64,000 bases of DNA. It comes from Symsagittifera roscoffensis (taxonomy: Eukaryota > Xenacoelomorpha > Acoela > Convolutidae). The stretch is taken from the NCBI RefSeq assembly GCF_963678635.1, contig NC_087064.1, forward strand, positions 65,217,548 through 65,281,547, read 5' to 3'. A model generated the notes under the pieces. That model ran no database searches. It was not told the origin of the DNA and was given only the letters and a program-made list of their open reading frames with translations. Shown in pieces: positions 10,907 through 23,163 of the stretch. Numbering within the stretch: the stretch's first letter is position 1; the number at the start of each line of letters is the position of its first letter. The translations under genes were made by a program, and so were the position numbers.

Positions 10907-11434
10907 ACGAAGTTTTCAGATCTTAGCAGCAAATTAAATAACAATTCACCATGGGCAAATGGTAGAAAACGCCGAAAAAACACCCTACGCGAGGGCAAAA
11001 AAAGGTACTTGTTAACGTTAGAAGCCTGTTTAGTTCTCAGGTTCCCGGAGTACTTTAATTACTTGCACCATTAGTTTTTCCTCTTTCGAAGTTTTTTCTT
11101 TCTTGTTGAGAAAAACCTACAGCCTGGCAGAAAATATACTCCTTTTCAGTCTGCCCATGCTTTCCTAGCCCATTTTGCATTTTGATTGTTTTTCTCCTTT
11201 CAACATTTCCTTTTCCATTATTTGACACGAGACATCAAAATAATTGCGAACACGATATGTTGGTTTTTAAACCCTTTTAGGTCTAATCAATAACAATAAA
11301 TGGAGATTCGAACTTACGACAAAGCTCCGAGTTTCTAAAAATTATTTCTGAAATTGAAGATATAGGTAAGTGGTCAGAATTATCTTAATCTTTGTCCAAA
11401 CACTCGTTCAAATTTGCTCAGTTTGGTTTTTGTT
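10907..11434. other. Non-coding, nothing recognised
   Basis: No convincing frame or repeat before the LINE. Confidence 0.5.
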
Positions 11435-12070
11435 CAGACCTGCAGAAGACGTCAAGACGGCAAGGGGGTGCCGCGCTATGTTAAAATGGCGGTTTATGGA
11501 CAAACGGATCAAAAAATCACAAGTGTGTCATTAGAGCAGCTTTCGTAATCAACGACATTAATAAAAAAATAAGTAAAACAAAAACATTGAGTAATTTACT
11601 AGAAAATGGTGTTGTTTTCAAAATAAGCTAATTTTTTTCCCGAGGAGACCACCAACGGCAGTACAGTCAGTCTGCGCAAACGTGAAGATCCAGTCAAGCG
11701 ACTGAACAAGAAGCTTGCAAAAGTGTATCCTAAAAAATATGCATCCCTAGAAACTTTCAAAATGTAAAATTTACTTTTGGAAGATGGTGCCCACTTCAAT
11801 GCTATTGGTCCAAGGCATATGGTGCAATTGTTGTGATAAACTTAATAAATAGTTTCAGTTAAAAATGAATACAAGAGGCAGCCATGGTGGCCCCAATAGT
11901 CAATGTTGAATTGTTGAAAAGTTTGATCACGGCGATATTTTCTGGATTACTTATCACTGGACACTGTGGGAAACTACACTCTGGACGGCTCCCGAATTGC
12001 TGTGTTCACCATCCCAATTCCCAATCAACTGAGTTCATTCCAATTTTGTTTATTTATTTATTTTTCTTAG

Positions 12071-12664
12071 TCTCTATACCTTACGATCAAAATAGTAGGT
12101 GCAAGTTCTCTTTACCATTCCATCAATAAACTTGAAGAATCGGAACAAGATAAGCTTGCTGATCCTGTTCACTCTTTCCCTGGGCTGAATCTTGACCCTA
12201 GCACGTCAAATTACTGCCTCGATTACCTTAAATCAATTCCTCTTAGGAACTGCAAAATTGTTCTCTGGCACGATTTATAAAACAACACAAAAACATCGCA
12301 CCCGAAAAAAGGCAACATACCCCAAACAATCGAAGAACTGATTGCGACCCTTAAGACTATTTCAAACGTCTTTGGTGTCGTTACCTGTCAACGCAAAGGT
12401 GCTCCCTACATATTCGACGATCTTCTAAATTCATTAGACTGTTACGTCATCGACGTGACCAAGCACATTATCAGTGCTTCCGAAAGAATTGACGAATCTT
12501 TAATTGCAGAATACCGAAAACTGCACCAGGCTGCTGACATAGAGTCGAAGACTCTAGCTACTGTGCTGCACTATTTTCCCGACTTCGATAGAATCTTCAA
12601 AACACGTGGCACGAAACGTCGAACGGCTGGCGAGAAGCGCGAAGCTAGACGGCGAAATATCTAA
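12071..12664 (+). pseudogene. SGNH/GDSL-esterase-like frame in LINE unit 1
   Basis: An open frame of about 198 codons has one in-frame stop (12277-12279, after VLWHDL). It begins with a strand-like block LTIKIVGASSLYHS, reminiscent of the GDS block of SGNH hydrolases, continues through CKIVLWHDL and VFGVVTCQRKGAPYIF, and ends in a basic KRRTAGEKREARRRNI tail. Esterase domains of this type are known in ORF1 of CR1-like LINEs, which suits its position. The upstream TTTTTCTTAG is splice-acceptor-like. The family assignment comes from pattern only. An almost identical copy lies 2080 bases downstream. Confidence 0.45.
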
Positions 12665-12796
12665 ACAGGTACGCAAATCTGAGTCCTAAACCTAAAATCT
12701 CAACAGGTGTGCTAATCGAGTCTCTGGCTCTGAGCCCCTTCAGGATTTTTTTTCATTTTTCCTTTGAACGTCTTCTTGTCCCTTCTTCTGAAGAGG

Positions 12797-13123
12797 TTAG
12801 ACGGTTGATGACAGCTCACCATTCAGCTCAGTCTTCGCTGCAGTCTCGTGTACACCAGCGGCTGCCATATCTTGCTTGAGGCACTCTTTCCAGGTTTTCT
12901 TGGGTCTTCCTCTTGGTCTGCGACCTGGTGCCTCTGTGTGCATTGTTTTCCTTAGCGGGTTATCTTGATCTTGTCTTCCGTGGATGTGGCCGAACCAGGT
13001 CAATCTTCGCTTCCTTATCATCAGCAGAATATCCTCTAGACCACATTTTCTGAGGGTTTCTGAGCTTGACATTCGGTCTGACAGCAACAAATTGCAGACC
13101 ATTCTGAGCATCCGGCGGTCACA
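12797..13123 (-). pseudogene. Antisense fragment of another LINE's ORF2 C-terminus, unit 1
   Basis: The minus frame contains RKRRLTWFGHIHGRQDQDN and GRRPRGRPKKTWKECLKQD. These are typical of the extreme C-terminus of reverse-transcriptase polyproteins of RTE-like and related LINEs ('R-L-x-W-F/Y-G-H ... RGRPK ... W'). It lies opposite to the surrounding LINE, so it is a foreign insert carried inside the 5' unit. Confidence 0.6.
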
Positions 13124-14150
13124 GCTCTGTAATAAGTGTTGATGTCTGAATATAACACCCGAAATCGAGTCAAGTCAGTCTCTGATTCTTTTAGTACGTC
13201 CTGTGAGAAAATCCTGAAAAATGAAAGCTCTTTCGACTGCTTTTGCTGTGGTTGTCGAATGCACTTGAATGAAGAATGCACTGGTCTAAGCGAAGCCGCT
13301 GTCAGTGGAGTACCAGCCTTAGGAAAAAAATGCTCTATTGATATGCAACAAATGTGTTGAAGAAAAACGTCAAGATAATTTGACCCAAGCTGCCCATGAA
13401 ACTACAATCTCAAAAGAACTTCGAGAAACTCAAATGAAAACACTGGAAAACGAAATGACTGACCTCAAAAAAACAGTGACCGAAATCAAAACGCTGCTAA
13501 CCACAAAACAACCTAATTCAGACCTGCAGAAGACGTCAAGACGGCAAGGGGGTGCCGCGCTATGTTAAAATGGCGGTTTATGGACAGACGGATCAAAAAT
13601 CACAAGTGTGTCATTAGAGCAGCTTTCGTAATCAACGACATTAATAAAAAATAAGTAAAACAAAAACATTGAGTAATTTACTAGAAAATGGTGTTGTTTT
13701 CAAAATAAGCTAATTTTTTTCCCGAGGAGACCACCAACGGCAGTACAGTCAGTCTGCGCAAACGTGAAGATCCAGTCAAGCGACTGAACAAGAAGCTTGC
13801 AAAAGTGTATCCTAAAAAATATGCATCCCTAGAAACTTTCAATGTAAAATTTACTTTTGGAAGATGGTGCCCACTTCAATGCTATTGGTCCAAGGCATAT
13901 GGTGCAATTGTTGTGATAAACATAATAAATAGTTTCAGTTAAAAATGAATACAAGAGGCAGCCATGGTGGCCCCAATAGTCAATGTTGAATTGTTGAAAA
14001 GTTTGATCACGGCGATATTTTCTGGATTACTTATCACTGGACACTGTGGGAAACTACACTCTGGACGGCTCCCGAATTGCTGTGTTCACCATCCCAATTC
14101 CCAATCAACTGAGTTCATTCCAATTTTGTTTATTTATTTATTTTTCTTAG

Positions 14151-14744
14151 TCTCTATACCTTACGATCAAAATAGTAGGTGCAAGTTCTCTTTACCATTC
14201 CATCAATAAACTTGAAGAATCGGAACAAGATAAGCTTGCTGATCCTGTTCACTCTTTCCCTGGGCTGAATCTTGACCCTAGCACGTCAAATTACTGCCTC
14301 GATTACCTTAAATCAATTCCTCTTAGGAACTGCAAAATTGTTCTCTGGCACGATTTATAAAACAACACAAAAACATCGCACCCGAAAAAAGGCAACATAC
14401 CCCAAACAATCGAAGAACTGATTGCGACCCTTAAGACTATTTCAAACGTCTTTGGTGTCGTTACCTGTCAACGCAAAGGTGCTCCCTACATATTCGACGA
14501 TCTTCTAAATTCATTAGACTGTTACGTCATCGACGTGACCAAGCACATTATCAGTGCTTCCGAAAGAATTGACGAATCTTTAATTGCAGAATACCGAAAA
14601 CTGCACCAGGCTGCTGACATAGAGTCGAAGACTCTAGCTACTGTGCTGCACTATTTTCCCGACTTCGATAGAATCTTCAAAACACGTGGCACGAAACGTC
14701 GAACGGCTGGCGAGAAGCGCGAAGCTAGACGGCGAAATATCTAA
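14151..14744 (+). pseudogene. SGNH/GDSL-esterase-like frame in LINE unit 2
   Basis: Duplicate of the frame at 12071-12664 with the same in-frame stop after VLWHDL, showing that the stop predates the duplication or belongs to the parent unit. Confidence 0.45.
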
Positions 14745-14876
14745 ACAGGTACGCAAATCTGAGTCCTAAACCTAAAATCTCAACAGGTGTGCTAATCGAG
14801 TCTCTGGCTCTGAGCCCCTTCAGGATTTTTTTTCATTTTTCCTTTTAACGTCTTCTTGTCCCTTCTTCTGAAGAGG

Positions 14877-15203
14877 TTAGACGGTTGATGACAGCTCACC
14901 ATTCAGCTCAGTCTTCGCTGCAGTCTCGTGTACACCAGCGGCTGCCATATCTTGCTTGAGGCACTCTTTCCAGGTTTTCTTGGGTCTTCCTCTTGGTCTG
15001 CGACCTGGTGCCTCTGTGTGCATTGTTTTCCTTAGCGGGTTATCTTGATCTTGTCTTCTGTGGATGTGGCCAAACCAGGTCAATCTTCGCTTCCTTATCA
15101 TCAGCAGAATATCCTCTAGACCACATTTTCTGAGGGTTTCTGAGCTTGACATTCGGTCTGACAGCGACAAATTGCAGACCATTCTGAGCATCCGGCGGTC
15201 ACA
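14877..15203 (-). pseudogene. Antisense fragment of another LINE's ORF2 C-terminus, unit 2
   Basis: Second copy of the 12797-13123 fragment with a few substitutions (for example HIHRR for HIHGR). Confidence 0.6.
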
Positions 15204-15215
15204 GCTCTGTAATAA

Positions 15216-16111
15216 GTGTTGATGTCTGAATATAACACCCGAAATCGAGTCAAGTCAGTCTCTGATTCTTTTAGTACGTCCTGTGAGAAAATCCTGAAAA
15301 ATGAAAGCTCTTTCGACTGCTTTTGCTGTGGTTGTCGAATGCACTTGAATGAAGACTGCACTGGTCTAAGCGAAGCCGCTGTCAGTGGAGTACCAGCCTT
15401 AGGAAAAAAATGCTCTATTGATATGCAACAAATGTGTTGAAGAAAAACGTCAAGATAATTTGACCCAAGCTGCCCATGAAACTACAATCTCAAAAGAACT
15501 TCGAGAAACTCAAATGAAAACACTGGAAAACGAAATGACTGACCTCAAAAAAAACAGTGACCGAAATCAAAACGCTGCTAACCACAAAACAACCTAATTC
15601 AGATTATCCAACCCAACCTAGCTCGATTGCCAGTCGCCAAAAACCGCCTCCGAAACCCGCCGAGGAACTCGATGGCATTCGCATACGAGGAGTCCCTGAA
15701 TCAACGGAGAAGGAAGCAAGATTGCGCCAAGAACACGATCTCGCCGAAGTTCAAAAAGTGTTGACCCATATGGATGTCAATGCCTCAATTGGCGATGTCA
15801 TACGCCTGGGTCGATACGACGAGAACGAGACAAGAACAATCCTATTAAAAGTGCCCAACGCATACCAACGACGAATGATATTGCTATCCGCGACGAAACT
15901 GAAAAACTCCCTTCAACCAATTTTCCTCAACCGACAACTGACGAAGGAAGAAGCTGATCAGGAAAACCTTGCCCTCGTCAGAAGAAGGCAACTTTTCAGC
16001 GAAAAATCTGTAGACAGAAAGGACATAAGAGTCCAAGATGCAACTCTGGACATTCGGAAAGGTGGTAAGTGGATAAAAGAGAAACTCTCAGATCCCGAAG
16101 CACCCAATTGA
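15216..16111 (+). pseudogene. LINE ORF1 (PHD-like finger, coiled coil, RRM-like), frameshifted
   Basis: Three frames together give an ORF1-type nucleic-acid-binding chaperone. The first (from 15216) has a cysteine/histidine finger (CFCCGCRMHLNEDC) with its last pair ICNKC in another frame after a run of seven A near 15404. A charged coiled-coil stretch follows (ETQMKTLENEMTDLKK). A run of eight A at about 15547 shifts frame again, where unit 1 has seven. From 15557 a 184-residue frame holds the RRM-like and C-terminal parts (IRIRGVPEST, DVIRLGRYDE, ATLDIRKGGKWI). Both breaks lie in homopolymers and could be true mutations or read errors. ORF2 starts 12 bases downstream. Confidence 0.7.
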
Positions 16112-16123
16112 CTAGCAGCGACG

Positions 16124-19008
16124 ATGAATATCTTTGTTTACAATGTCAGAAGTATTCTTGAGTATCAACGGCGGACAACCTTCTCTAATGCTGTCCAAGT
16201 AAAGAACGCTTATCAAGTCATCTGCCTAACTGAAACCGGGTTGACAGAAAGCATCGGCGACGCTGCACTTTTTCTGACAAACTACTTTATCCACCGAAAT
16301 GACAGACCGAGTGACAAACGCTTGACAAAACATGGTGGCGTACTTATAGCAGTAAACCGTAACATTTCAAGTAGCCAAATCATTTCCGCGTTTCATGACT
16401 GTGTTATCATCCGCATATCCCTGAACAAGCCGATTATAATATGCTGCATCTACAGCGCTCCTTCAAACAGTACCTACTCATGGGACATCTCAGATCTAAT
16501 CGAACTCCTAAAATTCCTGAGGCGTAAGCAATTTGAACAAAGTGCAATTTGCTCGTATATAGTTGGAAATATAAATTTTAACTGTACACACTGGCCGTCA
16601 ATGACTTCAACTTCTCTAGATGAGCAGTCAATCCTTGACGAACTCTGTGAGTCAAACTTCCAACAACTAATAAAAACGCCTGATGGAAAATCACTAGACG
16701 TTCTCCTTAGTAACAAACCGCATTTTGTCACCAGCGTAAAACTTGACAACCGTCTGAGTAGTCTATTCAGTTCCGACCATTTGCCACTCCATGCCAAAGT
16801 CTCATTTGACTACCGACCTGTTCATAAAAATACACCAGCCATCAAACTAAAACTAGATTTTGGCATTTTCGCGTACAAGAAAGCAAACTGGGAAGAAGTG
16901 AATGAATTCATTCGTCAACACCCCTTCCAACCGTTTTGCCTGAGCAACGTTGAACTGATGCTCGATCATTGGTACAAGTGGTTACACAAAATACTACAGG
17001 ACCTGCTACCAATCACTACAAAACACAGATCTGAACTAGCTCCTTGGGTGAAAAGCGATTCCTCCAACCTTATCAAGAAATTAATACACTCCAACTTAAA
17101 AATCAGTGAAAACCTACCCCATCGCACGAAGGCAAAATTGAAAATCTGCAAACTGAACTAACACTGTCCCTTCAAAAAGACCAGCATCTCCACGAAAAAA
17201 TGCTTTTTGAGAATGGGAAATTCAGCAAAATACAACGATATCTGAAATCGATCACCAAGTCTCACATGATCCCTTCAGAGACATTCCTAGATCAAAAAAT
17301 AGCCAATACACGCGCTCAAAAAGCTGAATTGTTTAACACACATTTTCAAACAGTTTTCAGACGAAACGCCAACGTTGGGAAAGCAGAACGACAAGATAAC
17401 GTTCTTCTGAACAGTATCAATTTCACTATCGATGAAATAGAAGATTCCCTAAACGAGCTGCACGTAAATACGGCAAATGGACCAGACATGATTGGTAATA
17501 CTCTTCTGAAAAACCTCTCAAAGTCACTACCAAAATCACTTTACTTCCTGTTCAACTTGATTTCAAATAAAGCGATATTTCCAACAAAATGGAAGATCAG
17601 CGAAATCGCACCAATTTTCAAAGACGGGGATAAACAAGACGTACCAAATTACAGGCAGATCAGCCTGCTCTCAGCAGTGTCAAAACTGCTTGAAAAACTA
17701 ATATTTGAGAAACTGGCCCCAATTGTCTACCCAACCCTAACACCAGACCAACACGGTTTTAGACCTAAACGATCGACGATAACAAACCTAATAGACTATC
17801 TACACGAGATATTTAGCTGCCTCGATTTGCCAAACTGCAACTACCTGAACACCTTCTACTTGGACTTTCAAAAGGAATTTGACAAAGTCTCGCACGGAAT
17901 CCTCATGAAGAAATTATCGACTTCTAGAATCGGAGGAAATTGTTTATCTCTGATACACAATTACCTCTCGAACCGGAAGCAAACAGTGAGGTTGAATGAC
18001 ACAATTTCAGGAGAGCTGGAAGTCTTCAGCGGCGTTCCCCAGGGCTCTATACTCGGGCCGCTTTTCTGCCTAGATTTCATAAATGATCTACCGTCGTGTG
18101 TCATGTCCGCAACATTTGATTATGCAGACGACTACAAAATTGTTGGAGACAACCCGTTAACTCTCAACATAGATGTTAGGAGACTTTGGAGGTGGTGCGA
18201 GGAAAACTGCATGTCAATGAATCTGACGAAAAGCAAAGTCCTCTGTATCAAAGGATCAGCTACGATTGCACTCCCCAATTACAGCTTCGAAACCACTGAA
18301 GTAATGAAAGATCTGGGTATCCTGATAACCGACACGCTTTCTTGGACGCAACACGCATAATAGAGGGCTGAAAAAGCCTTAAACACTCTCTTCGTACTCA
18401 AAAGGAATCTCTCAAAGGCGAATTTCGCGAGCAGAAAAAACGCATATACCTGTTACGTTGTGCCAATTCTGTGCTACGGTTCAGCTATCTGGAAACCATC
18501 AAAAGATGACTTAGGAATCATAGAAAGTGTGCAGCGGAAAGCGATCTCGTGGATTTACATGACAAGCAATAGCCATATCTCCTATAAAGACAAACTCGTG
18601 AAACTTAACATACTTCTTTTGTCTCTATACCAAGAGCTTCATGTTGGACTGCTGTTTGCAAAAATACTAGCTGGAAAAGTTGACATCGACTGGAGAAGCC
18701 ATGTAAGCATCACTGACGTTGGAAACCGAAGAGCTCAAATGACACGAAATTTCGTCTGCAAACAAATGCGTGTGAAGAAGTCCGAGTCGGATTTCTGGTT
18801 TCGGGCATGCCGTCTTGCTAATCTGTACAACGAATACTTCAAATGCGACATATTGTTTGACCCAGAATGCAAAAACAGACTTCTAGGAATGTACACAAAG
18901 TTTTTCAAAACTCGCTACAACGAATCAGATACATGCGCTTGGCGCATTTTATGCGAATGCAACAACTGTAGAGACCTAAAGAAACTTACACTTATAACTG
19001 AAAACTAA
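16124..19008 (+). pseudogene. LINE ORF2: endonuclease, reverse transcriptase, CR1-type C-terminus; broken
   Basis: Residues 1-345 (16124-17161) are an exonuclease-endonuclease-phosphatase fold: MNIFVYNVRS, LTETGL (usually LTETWL), HGGVLIAV, GNINFN (usually GDFN) and a final SDHLPL. The Asp-to-Asn change in the GDFN block should disable the endonuclease. A frameshift near 17155 leads to the reverse transcriptase (17200-18360), with RQISLL, FYLDFQKEFDKVSH, VPQGSILGPL and an intact FDYADD catalytic box. Consecutive TAA TAG stops at 18358-18363 interrupt the frame. After them the same frame continues with PILCYGSAIWKPSKDD and SVQRKAISWIY, typical of the CR1/Jockey C-terminal region, and ends at 19008. 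The copy is inactive. Confidence 0.85.
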
Positions 19009-19085
19009 ACTTTGAACAATGCAATGACTGGGTTTTATGCGAACCTTTGGAATATATTCCTAAACCCTTTGCTATTATTATTATA

Positions 19086-20277
19086 TGTGATCAAATTGGG
19101 GCAACTCTAACCATTGTCCTCAAAAACTTTCAGAAAATCTTCACAATTATTAAAAATTCTGGTTTCAGCTTTTTTGAAATAGATTTTATCTTTCAATACC
19201 GTTCTGTAGTAGCAAGAATTATCCCATTAAGCATCATAGCAAACCTCGAAAGATTTGTGAACTGACAAATATGTGAAGGCTCTGTTGAGATTTCTTAACT
19301 GAAACCGTTTTGAGCTATTTTTCACTACCATTTGGTATAAACGATTCAAATAACCGCCTGGCTTCTTGAAAAACCCCCCAACTGGCAAAACTTAAGGTCT
19401 GTTTTTTTGCTGTATTTGTTAATGTTGTCATAGCTTTAGCAGTAAATTCTTGGAGCTATATTGGTTCAAAGCGTTGGCAAAAATTTTAATTATTTTTTGT
19501 TTCGTTCTTGAGTTGTGCGCTGGAACCAATAAACTGCGTCAACCACGCTGATAAAAAAAATCCCATGTGGCGACTAGGCCTCCCTGCAAACAATCAATCA
19601 AAGTGTTTTAAGTAAAATTTTATTTTTAGTAAACTCTAATTGATTATCTTTGAGTAACGATCTTCAAGTTCATTTGAAGATGAAATTGGAACTTGGTATG
19701 TATAATTTTGTTCCGATTTTTGAAAAAAGTGATAGAAGGATTGTGCTATGAAAGATTTGTTTCTGACCAGTTTTGTTGTCTTAATTAGCATTTTTTGACA
19801 ATTTTTTTCCTAATTACCACCTGAAATACTTGGAATTTCAATTTTAAAGAGTAAAACTTTTGTTCCCCCTTAATTTTTATTTTTCAGTTAAGAGTAAAAA
19901 AAAATCAGTAAAAATTCAAAATATTATTAAAAAAAATAAACAGTAGACCTAGAATGGAAAATTAAAAGTCAGCATTTTGCAGGCTTAAGTTTTGCTTTAT
20001 TTTTTGAGACATTTGCGGTAAAAAAACTTGAGGTATAAAACTTTTTCAATGAAAAAAACTACCTTGATTCATACTTTTACTCGGCGCCAAATCCATTTTT
20101 TTAAAATGAAAATTGAAACCAAGCTTGAACCTGATTGGTTTAACAGCTTGATAGTAAAGAAAGCCTTAAATTTAAGCGTTAGTCTCAATGGAAACTTTGA
20201 GCCGCATAACAGAAAAAGGAAAAGTGAGCATTATAACCTTAGAGAAATTTACGGGGAAGATCGTTCTCTTCGTTTAG
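19086..20277. other. Non-coding, nothing recognised
   Basis: AT-rich DNA between the LINE and the BEL-derived array, without domain-bearing frames. Confidence 0.5.
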
Positions 20278-21855
20278 AGCATGATTTTTTTTTCTGTTTC
20301 AGACAACAAACCAAGTGAAAAATCTCCCCCATGATTTAGATTTAGGGGGATTGTTCACTTAGTCATTTACTTGGCTCAAAATCACCATTTGCAAAGTGGG
20401 ACTTGATCTTTGATATTGAACTTCAGATTTCATATTTTTTCCTATTAAACACTTCAATCAATCGACTTCATGCATTGATTCATTTTTCTAAATATCAAAA
20501 AGATGAATTTGGGCTGTATCACAGAAAAGACCCTTTCCATTTTCAATTCACGAATATCATAAGCACCTTTTCGGTCAACCCCAACTCCGATGTTAATGCA
20601 ACCTGGTTTCGTAATCATAAGGACCGTCTTTCCCATTATAGCTCCTCCAGTATTTTATATCCCCGGTAAGGAAATATAAATCAAATGAAACAAACCGCAG
20701 TGAAAAAATATGTGCTTGTGTGTATTTAATTGTAGCTCGTAACTCTATGCAGCGCTTAGTTCAATTCTAAAATCGGGGGCTAGTAACACAGACAGTTCCA
20801 ATAAAAACGTAATTTAGACGCTAAATTTTTTAAGTAGCATTTTTGACAGAAAGCAAAGTGCTAACAAAATTTATTGCCAAAAAAATTTCAAAAACTCAAG
20901 AAGAGCATATAATCCCATTACATATCAAAATGTTTATTATGAAATGCATGAATTATACAATTGGCTGATGTGAAAAATTGATTTGCATTTTAGCAAGTTC
21001 GAATGAAAATTAATTGTAGTCACTAAACAAAGTTCAAACACGAACAATACAATTACGTCTAATTTCACATAATTGGAGTTTTAAATTCATTTTTTCTGGT
21101 CACGTCTAATTTGCTCGTCGTCTAACTTCCTAGGCCCCTAAAAATCAACAATTCACTGTTGAAGGAAGGTACGATGATTGCTTTAAAGGAAAAAAAAATG
21201 AGTAACAGTGAATACGCAACTTGAAACAAACAAGCAGTAAAAAAAGCATGTGAATATTTGTTTATATATTTATAACTCGTACTTCTATGGAGCGCTTGTT
21301 TTAGTACTAACAAAAAAAGATTCAATTTTGAATGCAGGCACATCGATTGCCTTAAAAATGACCATTTTTTTTAAATATGCTGTTTGGAGCAAAGTATTCG
21401 TGACTACTGCAACTGCACCAACGTAATGCAAGCTTGCCAACAGAGGCTAGGACTAATACGAAAAAAAAAAACAATCATCACCACGAAGCGGCGACTTATG
21501 CTTAACGCACGTACTGGCTACTTTAAGCCAAGATCGTTGCGTTCCGGGGATTTCAGCGTGGGTTCGATTCTCACCTAAGTCGTTTCATTTGAGAATCCTA
21601 TTTGAGCCGAACCTGATAGAACATAAACTGCTAAAAAAAATTCGGTTCAAAATTAGTTTGCAATTGAGTTTCTGTTAATTCAACTGCGTGAACTGAATAT
21701 GATTTCATTGTGAAAATCACAAATCACCATATCAGCGCATGATCAACCCCACTTTTTTGGCTGGATACGTTTGATGTAGTCACAAAATTTCGATCATATT
21801 TCGTGAATTTAAAACCGATTCTGTTTTGTTTATCTTTAAGTTGAGCAGAATATGT

Positions 21856-21873
21856 TGGTGCCGCGACTCGGGA
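21856..21873 (+). other. Primer-binding site, tRNA-His type (array unit 1)
   Basis: TGGTGCCGCGACTCGGGA directly follows the LTR-derived segment. It is complementary to the 3' end of a eukaryotic tRNA-His (..CCGAGTCACGGCACCA) apart from two positions. The same site occurs at 24690-24707 and 35841-35858. Confidence 0.6.
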
Positions 21874-22227
21874 AACAACAGCCGAGGACCGACCTAGCGC
21901 CGTGGCGGAGAAACACAAAGTCGACCCAAACCGATAGTCACATTGGCCGAACGACCACATGACCGACAACAGCGAATCAGCCAAAATTAGCTGTACCGAC
22001 CAATTGGCCGAACAAATACCGAAGCTACCACATTGTTTGGTTTTCATAGAGCCCCGTGCAGTGAGTAACTTGAACTTCACAGTCCTTCCCAAGCTCACTA
22101 CCCACCCGACGACTGAAAAGCCGACAGCCCTTCTCGGCACCCAAAATTTTCTCAACACCCAAAATTTTGTGGATTTTTTGGCTCTAATTTTAAAAAAGCA
22201 TAAAAAACAAATACTTTAAAATAGAGT

Positions 22228-23163
22228 TTGAATTCGGCCAGAAATTTAACGAAAATTATCATGCCAGGAAAAAGCTGGAAACAAATCTTTTTGAAAACCA
22301 TGCCAAAATTACAGAGTATATAAGTGCGAATGATAGACCAGCTAAAATTGAAACGTACATCGAAAAACCTAGCAAATGTTTTTAAAAAAATTAGAGAGAA
22401 TGATGAGCTGAAATCTGTCTATGCACAGCAACAACGCTGCTGAAAGCAAAAATCAATTTGTGTTTTACCTAGGATCTATCACTGCAAAAAAATGACGATG
22501 TATTAGATCTCGCAAAAAATTACTTTGAAATTAAAAGTCAAGAGGACCAGGTAGCAACTGGGCGAACCCCGACGACAAGCGAATCTGTCCGTTCCATGAA
22601 ACCCTTTTCACAGCGTTCTAAGATTGCATCGATGATTTCGAGCAAGCGTCGAAAAGAATCAGCTCTTGCAAAAATAAGACGCGAGGAAGTTGAACGCCAG
22701 GTAGAAGCTAAGCTTCGTTTGAAAACGCAAGAGATCCAGCTTCAGTCGATGAAAGGTCAACTTGAACTTGATGTGGTTGTAGAGGAAAGTCGTCAAAAGC
22801 TAGCCGAAGCAACTATCGAAGAAGCTGGATATCAAGAACACGCTTCTGAAATTAGTGGGCTTCAGGTCGAAATTGGCAATCGCCGTTCAGGAGAACCAAA
22901 CGGAGGAAGACAGGACAAGAAGTTGGGTGAACATTCAATTCCTACCTCAGGAAATAGTGCAGCCCGTGGTGCCGGTCCAAAGTGTCAACATGAAACCTGT
23001 TTCTGAGTTCTTGTGTTTTTCAATTATTGAACCGCCTTTCAGCAGGAATCTGACGATGATTCATAACTCTGATCCAAATGCAAACAATATCGACAACACT
23101 TGTGTAAACTCACCGAGTGAGCATGATTTTTTTTCTGTTTCAGACAACAAACAGAACAAGTGA
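22228..23163 (+). pseudogene. BEL gag N-terminal fragment, array unit 1
   Basis: An interrupted frame contains EFGQKFNENYHARKKLETNL and, from 22596, a long charged helix (KRRKESALAKIRREEVERQV..LKTQEIQLQSMKGQLELDVV). This is the coiled-coil-forming N-terminal part seen in BEL/Pao Gag. The frame has stops near 22380-22500, and its end (22855-23163) shifts to another frame. A short reading frame (21959-22219) lies in the leader just after the primer site, in all three copies. Confidence 0.6.

Larger units (their letters stand above)
11435..15600 (+). repeat. Tandem duplication of the LINE 5' segment, two units of about 2.08 kb
   Basis: Both units start with CAGACCTGCAGAAGACGTCA (11435 and 13519) and are nearly identical. 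Unit 1 stops inside ORF1 at the codons for QPNSD, where unit 2 begins. Unit 2 continues through the same point at about 15600 into the rest of ORF1. The layout resembles 5' monomer repeats of some LINEs, although 2 kb is long; a local duplication is equally possible. Each unit contains the SGNH-like frame and the antisense LINE fragment listed separately. Confidence 0.85.
11435..19085 (+). mobile_element. CR1/Jockey-like non-LTR retrotransposon, full layout but decayed
   Basis: The element has a 2.08-kb 5' segment present twice in tandem, an ORF1 with a zinc-finger (PHD-like), coiled-coil and RRM-like parts, and an ORF2 with apurinic endonuclease, reverse transcriptase and the C-terminal region typical of CR1-like elements. 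It ends in a short (ATT)n run (19071-19083), a common tail of this group, rather than poly(A). ORF1 and ORF2 both carry frameshifts or stops, so the copy is dead. A target-site duplication was not identified. Confidence 0.85.

Noticed and set aside
21724-22158. A 144-codon minus-strand frame conserved in three copies (also 24558 and 35709)
   Set aside because: It lies antisense to the BEL LTR, primer site and leader, and is conserved only because the copies are recent. No domain is visible.
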